Assembly: GCA_016930435.1 (NCBI GenBank)
Contig: JAFGGQ010000021.1
Span: forward strand, 1-10,446
From: a bacterium
GTDB lineage: Bacteria > UBP14 > UBA6098 > JAFGQG01
Direction of reading: 5' to 3'
DNA: 10,446 nt
Positions within the stretch are counted from its first letter, which is position 1. Every line of letters starts with the position of its first letter. Shown in pieces: positions 1-7,677 of the stretch. Made by a program: the position numbers and the translations under genes. The notes under the pieces were generated by a model, which was not told the DNA's origin, ran no database searches, and saw only the letters and a list, made by a program, of their open reading frames with translations.

Positions 1-1
1 G

Positions 2-799
2 ATCAACGATGAATACGGTCCCGGGGCAACGGCATTCGAGATTAACAAAGAAGGTATGGCTCTTGCCCAGGAAGGGAATTTCCAGGATGCCCTTGAAAAA
101 TTCAAGCAAGCTCTAAGTATTGAACCGGGTTACATAGAAGTCTATAATAATATGGGAGCGACTTACAATCAGCTAAAGGAATATGACAAAGCGGACAGTG
201 TTCTGCACCTTGCTCTCAATCTTCGGCCGGATTATCCGGGAGCACTGTTTAACTTAGGGCGCACTTATTTCTATCAGGATCAATTTGATGACGCTATTGA
301 GGTCACTCAAAAGGCTCTTGAGCTGGAAAAAGATGACGCTGGAGGCTATATTCTCCTTGGTGATTGCTATGACCGCAAGGGCAAGTATGCTGTTGCGGAA
401 AGCCTTTATCTCCGGAGTATAGGGTTATCGCCAAGCGGCCATACTTACTGGAAACTGGGTGTTGCCCTGGTATCGCAGCGGAAGTTTGAAGAAGCCATCC
501 AGGCTATGAACAAATCCTTAGAATTAGCGCCCGATAATCCGGATGCATATAATAATCTGGGGGTTGCCCTGGCTGCCATGCAGAGGTACCAGGAAGCCAT
601 CGAGGCTTTCCAGAAAGCTGTAAAGATCAAGCCGGATTATGCATCCGCCCATATCAATATGGGCTTGAGTTACGAAAATCTGGGAGACCATCAGAGGGCG
701 GCCGACCAGTTGGAACTGTACCTGAAATATGCTCCCCAAGAATCCCCCGGATTGGATTTCATCCGGGATAAAGCAAAAGAACTAAGAGAGATGGAATAA
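2..799 (+). CDS. TPR-repeat protein, 5' end outside window
   Basis: The reading frame is open from base 2 of the window, so the gene begins upstream and the first in-window ATG at 56 is not a convincing start: residues before it already belong to the first repeat. About seven consecutive 34-residue tetratricopeptide repeats are visible. Each carries the usual small/aromatic pattern (for example YNNMGATYNQLKEYDKA and YNNLGVALAAMQRYQEA) and ends in a Pro near the helix turn (EPGY, RPDY, APDN, KPDY). TPR arrays form superhelical protein-binding scaffolds; partner and location cannot be told, since any signal peptide or anchor would lie in the missing N-terminus. The stop codon is 1 nt before the rseP start, so the two are almost certainly co-transcribed, which makes an envelope-associated role plausible but unproven. 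Confidence 0.9.
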   Translation: MNDEYGPGATAFEINKEGMALAQEGNFQDALEKFKQALSIEPGYIEVYNNMGATYNQLKEYDKADSVLHLALNLRPDYPGALFNLGRTYFYQDQFDDAIEVTQKALELEKDDAGGYILLGDCYDRKGKYAVAESLYLRSIGLSPSGHTYWKLGVALVSQRKFEEAIQAMNKSLELAPDNPDAYNNLGVALAAMQRYQEAIEAFQKAVKIKPDYASAHINMGLSYENLGDHQRAADQLELYLKYAPQESPGLDFIRDKAKELREME

Positions 800-800
800 A

Positions 801-1859
801 ATGATAATTACCATTTTTGCTACCATAGTGTTATTGGGCGTTTTGATCTTTATTCATGAATTGGGCCATTTCCTGGCTGCTAAGTTCCGGGGAGTAAGGG
901 TCCTGAAATTTTCACTGGGATTACCCCCAACCTTGATCTCCAAAAAGATCGGTGAGACCGAGTATTGTATATCCCTGATCCCCTTTGGCGGTTATGTCAA
1001 ATTGGCAGGGGAGGAACTTGGCGAAGAGAAGGGGGATGAACCCTGGATGCTAAGTTCCAAGAAGACCTGGGAACGCCTGCTTGTAATGGCCGCGGGTTCT
1101 TTTATGAACCTGCTTTTGGGATTTGCATTAATATGGGGAATTTTCTTTTTCAGGGGACTTCCGGAGCCCAATTATGAATACGCCATTGTAGGTACCGTTC
1201 TGGAGGAATCCCCGGCGGCTGACCTGGGTCTTCAACCCAAGGACAGGATCATCAGCATTGACGGACTCCCGGTGAAAAGCTGGAATGATATGGTGGAATT
1301 GATCCATTCCAAACCTGAGCAGACCTTATTTCTGGAGTGGCAGCGAGGTGAAGATGTCTTCGCGGAAAGTGTTAAGACTATGGCCGGGACGGTCCCATCA
1401 GAAGATTCCTCGCAACAGGTAGGGTTGATCGGTATCTCTCCTGAAGTGATTTTCCAGAAACTACCCTTTTTCAAAGCCTTTTATCAGGCTGGTCAGACAA
1501 CCGGTGAAATGTTGACCATGATGTTTCAGTTTCTGGGCTCTGCTCTGCGTGGCAGGGTATCCTTGGACGATGTGGGGGGGCCGGTATTGATCGCCCAGGT
1601 AGCCGGGCAAACCGCACGGGCGGGATTGATCAGCTTTCTGTTCTTCATGGCTGCCCTATCCATAAACCTTGCCCTCATAAATATGCTGCCCATACCTATC
1701 CTCGACGGAGGCCGAATACTGATCCTGCTGGTGGAAGCGGTCAACAGGAAACCACTCAAATTTAAAACAAGGATGATCGTTCAGCAGATAGGATTACTGA
1801 TCATTGTTGTTCTAACCCTTTTCATTACCGTGAATGACATATTCAGGATATTCAGATAA
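801..1859 (+). CDS. rseP: RseP-family site-2 zinc metalloprotease
   Basis: Intramembrane zinc protease of the M50B/site-2 family, which cleaves transmembrane segments of anti-sigma factors or remnant signal peptides in the inner membrane. The zinc motif HELGH is at residues 19-23 in the first membrane helix. The third zinc ligand lies in NMLPIPILDGG (294-304), with D302. A second helix (about 97-117) carries GSFMN, and C-terminal helices lie near 279-300 and 329-345. There is one recognisable PDZ domain (about 126-198), whereas E. coli RseP has two; single-PDZ forms of about 350 residues are common elsewhere. The ATG follows the TPR stop by 1 nt, with a purine-rich AAGAGAGATGG stretch in the upstream gene as the likely ribosome binding site. 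No anti-sigma factor substrate is encoded here; the next gene is instead a sigma-54 activator. Confidence 0.95.
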   Translation: MIITIFATIVLLGVLIFIHELGHFLAAKFRGVRVLKFSLGLPPTLISKKIGETEYCISLIPFGGYVKLAGEELGEEKGDEPWMLSSKKTWERLLVMAAGSFMNLLLGFALIWGIFFFRGLPEPNYEYAIVGTVLEESPAADLGLQPKDRIISIDGLPVKSWNDMVELIHSKPEQTLFLEWQRGEDVFAESVKTMAGTVPSEDSSQQVGLIGISPEVIFQKLPFFKAFYQAGQTTGEMLTMMFQFLGSALRGRVSLDDVGGPVLIAQVAGQTARAGLISFLFFMAALSINLALINMLPIPILDGGRILILLVEAVNRKPLKFKTRMIVQQIGLLIIVVLTLFITVNDIFRIFR

Positions 1860-1860
1860 G

Positions 1861-3276
1861 ATGAGAAGCAATGATTACCGGGTTTTAATCATGGACCCCG
1901 CTGGGGCTCTGGAGAATTTAAGGGATAACCCTTATCCTGCTGAAATTTGCGTATCTCCAAAAGAGTGCTTAACCGGCATTCGGGAGGGAAGCTATGATAT
2001 GCTCTATATCAGCTTGCCCATGGATAGTTTCCCGGCGGAAAAACTGATAAAGAACGTCCAAAAAAAGCAACCCTTGTTAGTGATTATTCTGTTCACTCCC
2101 GATCGCGCAATGGTTTCGGATTTCTTAAGCAATCTGGTGGACGAGGTTGTTGAATATCCTTATGACCATGAGCTTACTGCCAATACTATCAGAACGCTTG
2201 TTGCGCAAAAGGAGTTATTGGACAAATGCGATCTGGTCGGTCGCTCGGATGAATTGAAGACCCTTGCGGATCTGGTGATCAGGATTGCTCCTACCGGACT
2301 TCCGGTGCTTATTTCAGGCGAGAGCGGTACTGGCAAGGAGCTTGTAGCCCTGGCTGTTCACAACCATTCCTTGCGTAAGGATAAGCCCTTTTTAGCGGTA
2401 AACAGCGGGGCTATTCCCAGGGGGGTGCTGGAATCCGAGCTCTTTGGGCACGAGAAGGGCGCTTTCACCGGCGCTATCAAACAAAGAAAGGGATATTTTG
2501 AGCAGGCGAATGGCGGGACTATATTCCTTGATGAAATAGGCGATTTACCTATGGATATCCAGGTCAAGCTGCTCAGGGTTATCGAGGAAAAGGAATTTTT
2601 AAGGGTAGGAGGCGGCGAGAGGGTAAAGGTGGATGTCAGGATCATTGCTGCTTCCAACAAGGATTTAAAGGTTGAGATGGAGCAAGGCCGGTTTAGAGAG
2701 GATCTCTACTTCCGATTGGCAGGTGTTAAAATATACATTCCTCCACTGAAGGACAGGCCCAGGGATATCCCGGTGCTTACCTACAAATTCATGAAGGATT
2801 TTTCCAAGGGCAATGAGGCAAAATTCGGAGGTATCTCCGGAGCCGCCCTCCAGCGAATGATGGAATATCATTGGCCGGGGAATGTCAGGGAATTGAAGAA
2901 CCTGATCGAAAACGCCCTCATCCTGGCCGGCAGCGAAGTGGTCTTACCCCAGGATATCGAGCCCTATTTTCAGGAACACTCCACAGTAGGAAGGAAATTC
3001 CTGGCAAAACGCCCAGATAATGGCGCCCCGGATAACCAGAACATCTTGGAAATACTGGTCAAAATCTACCAGGAAGTGCAGAAAACCCAGGATATGCTTC
3101 AGGCCCTTAAGCCTGATGATAATGGTAAAGGAAATGAAGTGGCGGACCGTCGCCGCAACCAGATAATCAGAATGTTGGAGAAGAACAACTGGGACAAGGA
3201 ACTTACCGCCCGGGAATTGGGGATCAGTCTTCGGACCCTGTACCGGAGGTTCAAAAAATATGATATCCGGATCTGA
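1861..3276 (+). CDS. Sigma-54-dependent transcription activator with degenerate receiver domain
   Basis: Bacterial enhancer-binding protein (NtrC class) that hydrolyses ATP to open sigma-54 RNA polymerase promoters. Numbering from ATG 1861: a receiver-like domain (about 6-115), AAA+ domain (about 125-365) and C-terminal Fis-type helix-turn-helix (447-471, ELTARELGISLRTLYRRF). Walker A GESGTGKE is at 153-160, the sigma-54 contact loop GAFTGA at 200-205, Walker B FLDE with D224/E225, followed by the FREDLYFRL and WPGNVRELKN motifs. All look intact, so activation should work. The receiver is unusual: Ser51 sits where the phosphorylated Asp is expected, and Tyr99 replaces the conserved Lys before Pro100. 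An in-frame ATG at 1834 inside rseP is possible; I prefer 1861, 1 nt after the rseP stop with AGGA at 1845-1848. The gene 3' end overlaps the surface-protein gene by 17 nt. Confidence 0.93.
   Translation: MRSNDYRVLIMDPAGALENLRDNPYPAEICVSPKECLTGIREGSYDMLYISLPMDSFPAEKLIKNVQKKQPLLVIILFTPDRAMVSDFLSNLVDEVVEYPYDHELTANTIRTLVAQKELLDKCDLVGRSDELKTLADLVIRIAPTGLPVLISGESGTGKELVALAVHNHSLRKDKPFLAVNSGAIPRGVLESELFGHEKGAFTGAIKQRKGYFEQANGGTIFLDEIGDLPMDIQVKLLRVIEEKEFLRVGGGERVKVDVRIIAASNKDLKVEMEQGRFREDLYFRLAGVKIYIPPLKDRPRDIPVLTYKFMKDFSKGNEAKFGGISGAALQRMMEYHWPGNVRELKNLIENALILAGSEVVLPQDIEPYFQEHSTVGRKFLAKRPDNGAPDNQNILEILVKIYQEVQKTQDMLQALKPDDNGKGNEVADRRRNQIIRMLEKNNWDKELTARELGISLRTLYRRFKKYDIRI
3245..3262 (+). promoter_or_regulatory. 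Ribosome binding site deciding the surface-protein start
   Basis: GGAGG at 3245-3249 lies 10 nt before ATG 3260, within the last codons of the sigma-54 activator gene. It supports the overlapping start and implies translational coupling, because ribosomes ending on the activator (stop at 3274-3276) are already over this start codon. Confidence 0.7.
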
Positions 3277-5452
3277 ATTTAATTTCAATTTACTTATCAT
3301 TGCTCTGGTGTTGAGCATCCTGGCGAGCTTTGCATTCGCCCAGCTAACCGTTATGGGACCCGGTGATATAGTGGTGCAGTGCGATACCACGGAGGGCTAC
3401 TTTGGCATCGGCAATACTGACGGCTACCGGATCCTGTTCGATTATAACTATCCGTGGACACCAGGCCGGGCCAGCTCCCATTTCGTGCTTCGCATCGACG
3501 ATACCCTGATCACCAATGCGACCTGGCTGGCCGAATGCGATTTTGTACCCGCTGGCAGACACATGATCGAATCCCGGGTGATCGGAAACACCATCACTAC
3601 ATTGTGGGAGATACCCTTCGGGGGTGGTGAATTCCTGGTCCGGCAAAACCTTACCGCGACCTCCCACGATACACTGGGAATGGTTCGCGTCAATTACTTC
3701 ATTTATAATAACGATAATTCCCTTCATTATGTAGGTCTCTTGCTTAATTTCGATCTTTTAGTTGCGGGTCGTGACGACGCCCCGGTAGCCATCGGATTCG
3801 ATTATACCCCGGTGGGCAGGGTATTTAGTGGCGACCGGATTCCTTATTTCTGGCAGGCTTATCAGATTGGGCCAGCAGCAAGACATACTCAGGTTATCGG
3901 ACGAGGATTCCTCCGGGGAATGGGAACCATTAACCCGGATCATTTCGCCATCGGGAGGGAATACGATTTCTACTACCTTTGCTGGGATTTCGACTCCAGC
4001 TCTATCGAAGGCCTGACTTATCACGACAGCGGCCTGCTGCTACGATGGGACCAAACACCGCTCCCGGCACAAAAAAGCATAGAATATACCACATTCATTG
4101 GACTGGGAAGCAGTGTAGAGGTTTCCGAAGGACTCACCCTTATCCCTATAACACCATCAGCACTGGGTGGATGCGATTGCCGATTATCACCCAATCCTTT
4201 TGAAAGCTCATGCCTTGTGGTTAATACCGGATACCTGACATACGAGAATATTCAAGTCTGTATCGAAATACCCCCCGAATTAAGAACATACGGGGATTAT
4301 TATCATCCCCCGGAGCTTTGTCATGAGCTCAATCCTCCGACACTAACTCCCGAGGGGATAGGGGCTACAGCATGGCTGATCGAGATCGATTCCGCTGAAT
4401 ATTCCAGCGATACCGTCATCTCCATAGTTTACCGGATCAACTCAGGATCACACCCCCTGGACACCATCTATGATACCCTGTCCGTGAATATCCCCATTAT
4501 CAGCGGGGAGCCTCCCAGAGCTACTCTTCTGGGTCCATCCGGGTATGCCAGTTGTACTTCCGGTGAAAGCATCCCCATTAAAATACTGCTCTATGAAGAG
4601 GAGGGCATAGATACCTTCAACCTGAGGGTCAAGGTGGGACCTTACCTTTTCGATTATTTCGGGAGAGAGCTGGAAATGAGGGGGGATACCCTCCTCGTCC
4701 ATATCCCGGATCTCTTCTTCACCAATGGCCGTGTAATAAATTACCAACTAATGCGCTGCACCGATATATTCGGATGCACTTGTCCGGACAGTATCCGTGA
4801 TTCCCTGATCATTGACCTGGAAGGCCCCTTGATAAGTGGGCAAAACCCCCCTGATGGTTCCGTGGTCAGCGATTCCTTCCAGCGGGTGTCAGTAGTGATA
4901 TTCGACTCTCTCAGCGGTGTGGATAGAACATCCTGTGTTATCACAGTCAACGGGGTACCCTATCGCTATCATAACCCCGAAATAAGCTGGGAAGGTTCCA
5001 CCATGGTCTATACCCCTTCTATTCCTTACCCGGACCGGTCCACCGTAGTGGTCTGCATTACCGAAGCTCATGACAGTCCGGATTACTGCCTGCCGAACAA
5101 TATCGGGAGTTACTGCCGCTGGGATTTCTCGGTTGATTATACCAATATAAGTGAATCCACAAAAACCATGGTAGAATCCTTTGAACTGCTTCAACCATTT
5201 CCCAATCCTTTTAATGAAGAAATCCATTGGATAATTACCCTTCCTGCAGGACAATTTGTCGAATTCAGTATTTTCAATCTTCGTGGGGAAAAGCTGTTGA
5301 CGCTTCTTGAAGGCTATACAAAAGGGGGCGTGCACCGGATACCCTGGCGGGGGATTGACCGGAATGGCCTAACAGTGCCCTCCGGTATTTATCTGGGAGT
5401 CCTTAAGGGAGAAACTCAGACACGTATCAGGGCTGTGATCTGTCTGAAATAA
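3260..5452 (+). CDS. Secreted Ig-like surface protein with C-terminal FlgD/T9SS type A-like domain
   Basis: A 730-residue exported protein. A hydrophobic signal peptide (11-27) ends in AFA, with cleavage expected before Gln28. Residues about 28-300 form a beta-rich module I recognise only loosely (it ends in a TTFIGLG-type strand). Residues about 310-410 look like a CARDB/conserved-repeat Ig-type domain (SPNPFESSCLVVNTGY). At least two more Ig-like modules follow (about 420-635), the second with SGVD and TVNGVPY signatures. The last ~87 residues have the PNPFN start, FSIFNLRGEKL, a W..G.D.NG turn and VPSGIYL. This is the layout of FlgD Ig-like and T9SS type A sorting domains, which suggests cell-surface display or secretion. 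Cysteines are frequent across the mature protein, so disulfides are possible. ATG 3260 is supported by GGAGG at 3245-3249 and overlaps the activator gene by 17 nt. Function unknown. Confidence 0.88.
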   Translation: MISGSEFNFNLLIIALVLSILASFAFAQLTVMGPGDIVVQCDTTEGYFGIGNTDGYRILFDYNYPWTPGRASSHFVLRIDDTLITNATWLAECDFVPAGRHMIESRVIGNTITTLWEIPFGGGEFLVRQNLTATSHDTLGMVRVNYFIYNNDNSLHYVGLLLNFDLLVAGRDDAPVAIGFDYTPVGRVFSGDRIPYFWQAYQIGPAARHTQVIGRGFLRGMGTINPDHFAIGREYDFYYLCWDFDSSSIEGLTYHDSGLLLRWDQTPLPAQKSIEYTTFIGLGSSVEVSEGLTLIPITPSALGGCDCRLSPNPFESSCLVVNTGYLTYENIQVCIEIPPELRTYGDYYHPPELCHELNPPTLTPEGIGATAWLIEIDSAEYSSDTVISIVYRINSGSHPLDTIYDTLSVNIPIISGEPPRATLLGPSGYASCTSGESIPIKILLYEEEGIDTFNLRVKVGPYLFDYFGRELEMRGDTLLVHIPDLFFTNGRVINYQLMRCTDIFGCTCPDSIRDSLIIDLEGPLISGQNPPDGSVVSDSFQRVSVVIFDSLSGVDRTSCVITVNGVPYRYHNPEISWEGSTMVYTPSIPYPDRSTVVVCITEAHDSPDYCLPNNIGSYCRWDFSVDYTNISESTKTMVESFELLQPFPNPFNEEIHWIITLPAGQFVEFSIFNLRGEKLLTLLEGYTKGGVHRIPWRGIDRNGLTVPSGIYLGVLKGETQTRIRAVICLK

Positions 5453-5456
5453 AATG

Positions 5457-5484
5457 TTGAGTATTTTTTATTATAGTATATATT
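5457..5484 (+). promoter_or_regulatory. Putative sigma-70-type promoter for the PSP1 gene pair
   Basis: TTGAGT (5457-5462) and TATATT (5479-5484) are separated by 16 nt in a strongly AT-rich stretch just after the surface-protein stop. Matches to the E. coli-type consensus are 4/6 and 5/6. Transcription would begin near 5491, downstream of the alternative TTG start at 5483, which favours ATG 5522 as the PSP1 start. AT-rich DNA gives such matches by chance, so confidence is modest. Confidence 0.4.
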
Positions 5485-5521
5485 GTTTACAAAGGAAACC
5501 TTTAACATAGTTGGTTGCGAA

Positions 5522-6415
5522 ATGGAAATATCAAAAAATGAAATAAGGGATGGGAAAGAACCCAAATCAATATCCCGGAAATATTATATTGTCATTTTCA
5601 AAAAGGACCGTACGGGTTACTTTATTGACCGGAATAAACTGGATCTGAAAAAGAATGACCTGGTGGCAGTTCAGGCTGAAAAGGGCCAGGATGTTGGTCG
5701 GATCCATTTTGAGATTAGCGAAGAACTTATGAAAGACGATGAGCATCGCTATCCTCTGGAGGTATTAAGGAAACTGAATGAGGAGGATAAAATCAGACTG
5801 CTAAAGATCCGGCAGGAAGAGGATGAGATGTTCCGGATGTGCCAGGAACTGATTGAATTCCGTGGTTTGGATATGAAGCTGGTGGATGTGGAGCAGCAGT
5901 TTGATGGGAGCAAGATCACCTTTTATTTCACGGCGCCGGAGCGGGTGGATTTCAGGCAGTTGGTGAGGGACCTGGCTGCGTATTACAGGGTTAGAATTGA
6001 ACTAAGGCAGATAGGAGCCCGGGATGAAAGCAAAAAACTCGGGGGCATAGGAACTTGCGGATTACCGCTTTGCTGCTTTAATTTTCTGAACCACTTTGAA
6101 TCTATACCCACCCAGTTTGCGCGGGGACAGGGCCTGGCAGTCAATCCAAGCAAGATCTCCGGGCTATGTGGCCGCCTGATGTGTTGCTTGGGATATGAAC
6201 AGGAATATTACGAAACAGAAGCGGATAAAGTTCCAGGTATCGGGGAAACGGTGGAAACAATTCGGGGAAAAGCCACCGTTGAAGATATCAACTTTTTAAA
6301 GCAACTGATCACTATCCGTTTTGATGAATCGAGTATTGAAAAACTGCCATTTTCAAACTTCAGGAAGTTACTAAAAGATAGGAAGGTGTTTTTAGAAAAA
6401 TGGAAAAAAAACTGA
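5522..6415 (+). CDS. PSP1 domain protein, RicT/YaaT-like
   Basis: A 297-residue cytoplasmic protein of the PSP1 family. In Bacillus subtilis the member RicT (YaaT) acts with RicA and RicF in an iron-sulfur complex that modulates RNase Y processing and developmental phosphorelays; the role in Gram-negative lineages is less clear. Visible here are an N-terminal beta-rich segment (YYIVIFKKDRTGYFID), a helical middle, and the hallmark C-terminal core with a GTCGLPLCC motif (C179, C184, C185) and SGLCGRLMCC (C216, C221, C222). The paired Cys are candidates for cluster or metal binding. The start is uncertain: ATG 5522 has no clear Shine-Dalgarno sequence, and a TTG at 5483 extends the frame by 13 residues. 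AAAGGAAA (5491-5498) sits between them but suits neither. The 3' end overlaps the next gene by 16 nt. Neither RicA- nor RicF-like genes are present. Confidence 0.9.
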   Translation: MEISKNEIRDGKEPKSISRKYYIVIFKKDRTGYFIDRNKLDLKKNDLVAVQAEKGQDVGRIHFEISEELMKDDEHRYPLEVLRKLNEEDKIRLLKIRQEEDEMFRMCQELIEFRGLDMKLVDVEQQFDGSKITFYFTAPERVDFRQLVRDLAAYYRVRIELRQIGARDESKKLGGIGTCGLPLCCFNFLNHFESIPTQFARGQGLAVNPSKISGLCGRLMCCLGYEQEYYETEADKVPGIGETVETIRGKATVEDINFLKQLITIRFDESSIEKLPFSNFRKLLKDRKVFLEKWKKN

Positions 6416-7677
6416 CAATAGCCATAATAGTTGTTATAATAATTATAGGAATTGCCTGTAGCGCCCTGGCTGATCGTTTGTTGATCTTTATGGACCTTGA
6501 GCAGACAGATCATCTTAATGCTTACGGTGCCGCATACTGGGTATTGGAAAAGGGACACAACGTGGAATGGCTGCTAAATTACCGGGGAGGTTCCTTTCTG
6601 ACAATGAACAGCCCTGAAATCGAGCGTGAGTTAAGGTTGAGGGGGGTAAGATATCAGGTGATTGACGGTTCTCAGCTTGCCGCTATCTATAATCAGATCG
6701 ATAACAGTAACATGGAAGTGGTTCTTTTGGAGAAAGCGCCTAAGATAGCGGTATATGTACCCGCTACCGAGGATCCCTGGGATGACGCAGTCCGGCTGGC
6801 CCTGGAATATGTTAATATTCCCTACACTACCGTATGGGATAAAGAGGTTCTGGCCGGGGAATTGGAGCAGTATGACTGGCTACACCTTCACCATGAGGAT
6901 TTTACCGGACAATATGGTAAGTTCTATGCGAGCTATCGTAATGCGGTGTGGTATCAGCAGGCGGTTACCATTAATCTGCAGATGGCCCGGGAGCTGGGAT
7001 TCTCCAAGGTATCCGAGATGAAAAAGGCAGTTACGCAGAAGATCAAGGAATATATCGCCGGGGGAGGATTTCTGTTCGCTATGTGCTCCGCAACAGATAC
7101 TTATGATATTGCGCTGAGCGCGCATCATACCGATATCGTCCCTATGGAATTTGACGGCGATCCACCGGACCCATCCTGCCAGGACAAACTGGATTACGAG
7201 GAATGCCTTGCTTTTGAAAATTTCCAGGTTGAACTTAATCCCTATGTTTACGAGCATTCAAATATCGATGTACCAAAATCAATGCTGGATCGGAGCGAGA
7301 ACGCTGCAGAAGCTAATTTCTTCACCCTGTTCGAGTTTGCGGCAAAATACGACCCTGTGCCCTGCATGCTGGTTCAAAATCATGTAGGTGTAGTTAAGGA
7401 TTTTCTCGGTCAGAACACCGCATTCATGAGCGCACTGATAAAAAAATCGGTGACCATCCTTGCCGAGCACGAGGGCGCAGGCATTGCAAAATACATTCAT
7501 GGAAATTTTGGAAAAGGGACTTTTACTTTTTTTGGAGGTCATGATCCAGAGGATTATATGCACTTGATCGGGGACCCCCCAACCGATCTGAACCTGTGCA
7601 AAAACTCACCTGGCTACCGTTTGATATTGAACAATGTCCTGTTCCCCGCAGCCAAGAAAAAAGAGCATAAAACCTAA
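6400..7677 (+). CDS. Exported GATase1-like protein of the family often labelled 'asparagine synthetase B'
   Basis: A 425-residue protein with a strongly hydrophobic N-terminal signal (5-19) ending SALA, with likely cleavage after Ala24, so it should act in the periplasm. From memory, the mature start (LLIFMD..QTDHLNAYG.AYWVLEKG) and the C-terminal GHDPEDY...SPGYRLILNNVLFPAAKKK pattern match a conserved family in Bacteroidetes-like genomes that databases call asparagine synthetase B. No AsnB hallmark is visible: there is no N-terminal catalytic Cys2 and no ATP-pyrophosphatase SGGxDS motif. Instead the core resembles a GATase1/ThuA-like fold: KIAVYVPATEDPWDDAV opens a Rossmann-like unit, and GGGFLFAMCSAT places Cys229 where a nucleophile elbow would be. 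The reaction is unknown. The start overlaps the PSP1 gene by 16 nt and has GGAAGG at 6381-6386. The stop overlaps the convergent glycosyltransferase stop. Confidence 0.85.
   Translation: MEKKLTIAIIVVIIIIGIACSALADRLLIFMDLEQTDHLNAYGAAYWVLEKGHNVEWLLNYRGGSFLTMNSPEIERELRLRGVRYQVIDGSQLAAIYNQIDNSNMEVVLLEKAPKIAVYVPATEDPWDDAVRLALEYVNIPYTTVWDKEVLAGELEQYDWLHLHHEDFTGQYGKFYASYRNAVWYQQAVTINLQMARELGFSKVSEMKKAVTQKIKEYIAGGGFLFAMCSATDTYDIALSAHHTDIVPMEFDGDPPDPSCQDKLDYEECLAFENFQVELNPYVYEHSNIDVPKSMLDRSENAAEANFFTLFEFAAKYDPVPCMLVQNHVGVVKDFLGQNTAFMSALIKKSVTILAEHEGAGIAKYIHGNFGKGTFTFFGGHDPEDYMHLIGDPPTDLNLCKNSPGYRLILNNVLFPAAKKKEHKT

Noticed and set aside
1834-1860. ATG 1834 as start of the sigma-54 activator
   Set aside because: It adds nine residues unlike the receiver-domain start and lies inside rseP; ATG 1861 directly follows the rseP stop and has AGGA upstream. 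Not fully excluded.
2944-3390. 148-codon minus-strand frame across the activator/surface-protein junction
   Set aside because: Antisense to two well-supported genes, with no domain signature.
4889-5335. 148-codon minus-strand frame inside the surface-protein gene
   Set aside because: It is opposite the Ig-like and sorting-tail coding region, whose translation matches known domain patterns; the antisense peptide does not.
6414-6426. Lipoprotein signal in the exported GATase1-like protein (Cys20)
   Set aside because: The sequence GIAC lacks the Leu/Val/Ile at -3 of a lipobox, and ALA before Asp25 is a good signal peptidase I site.
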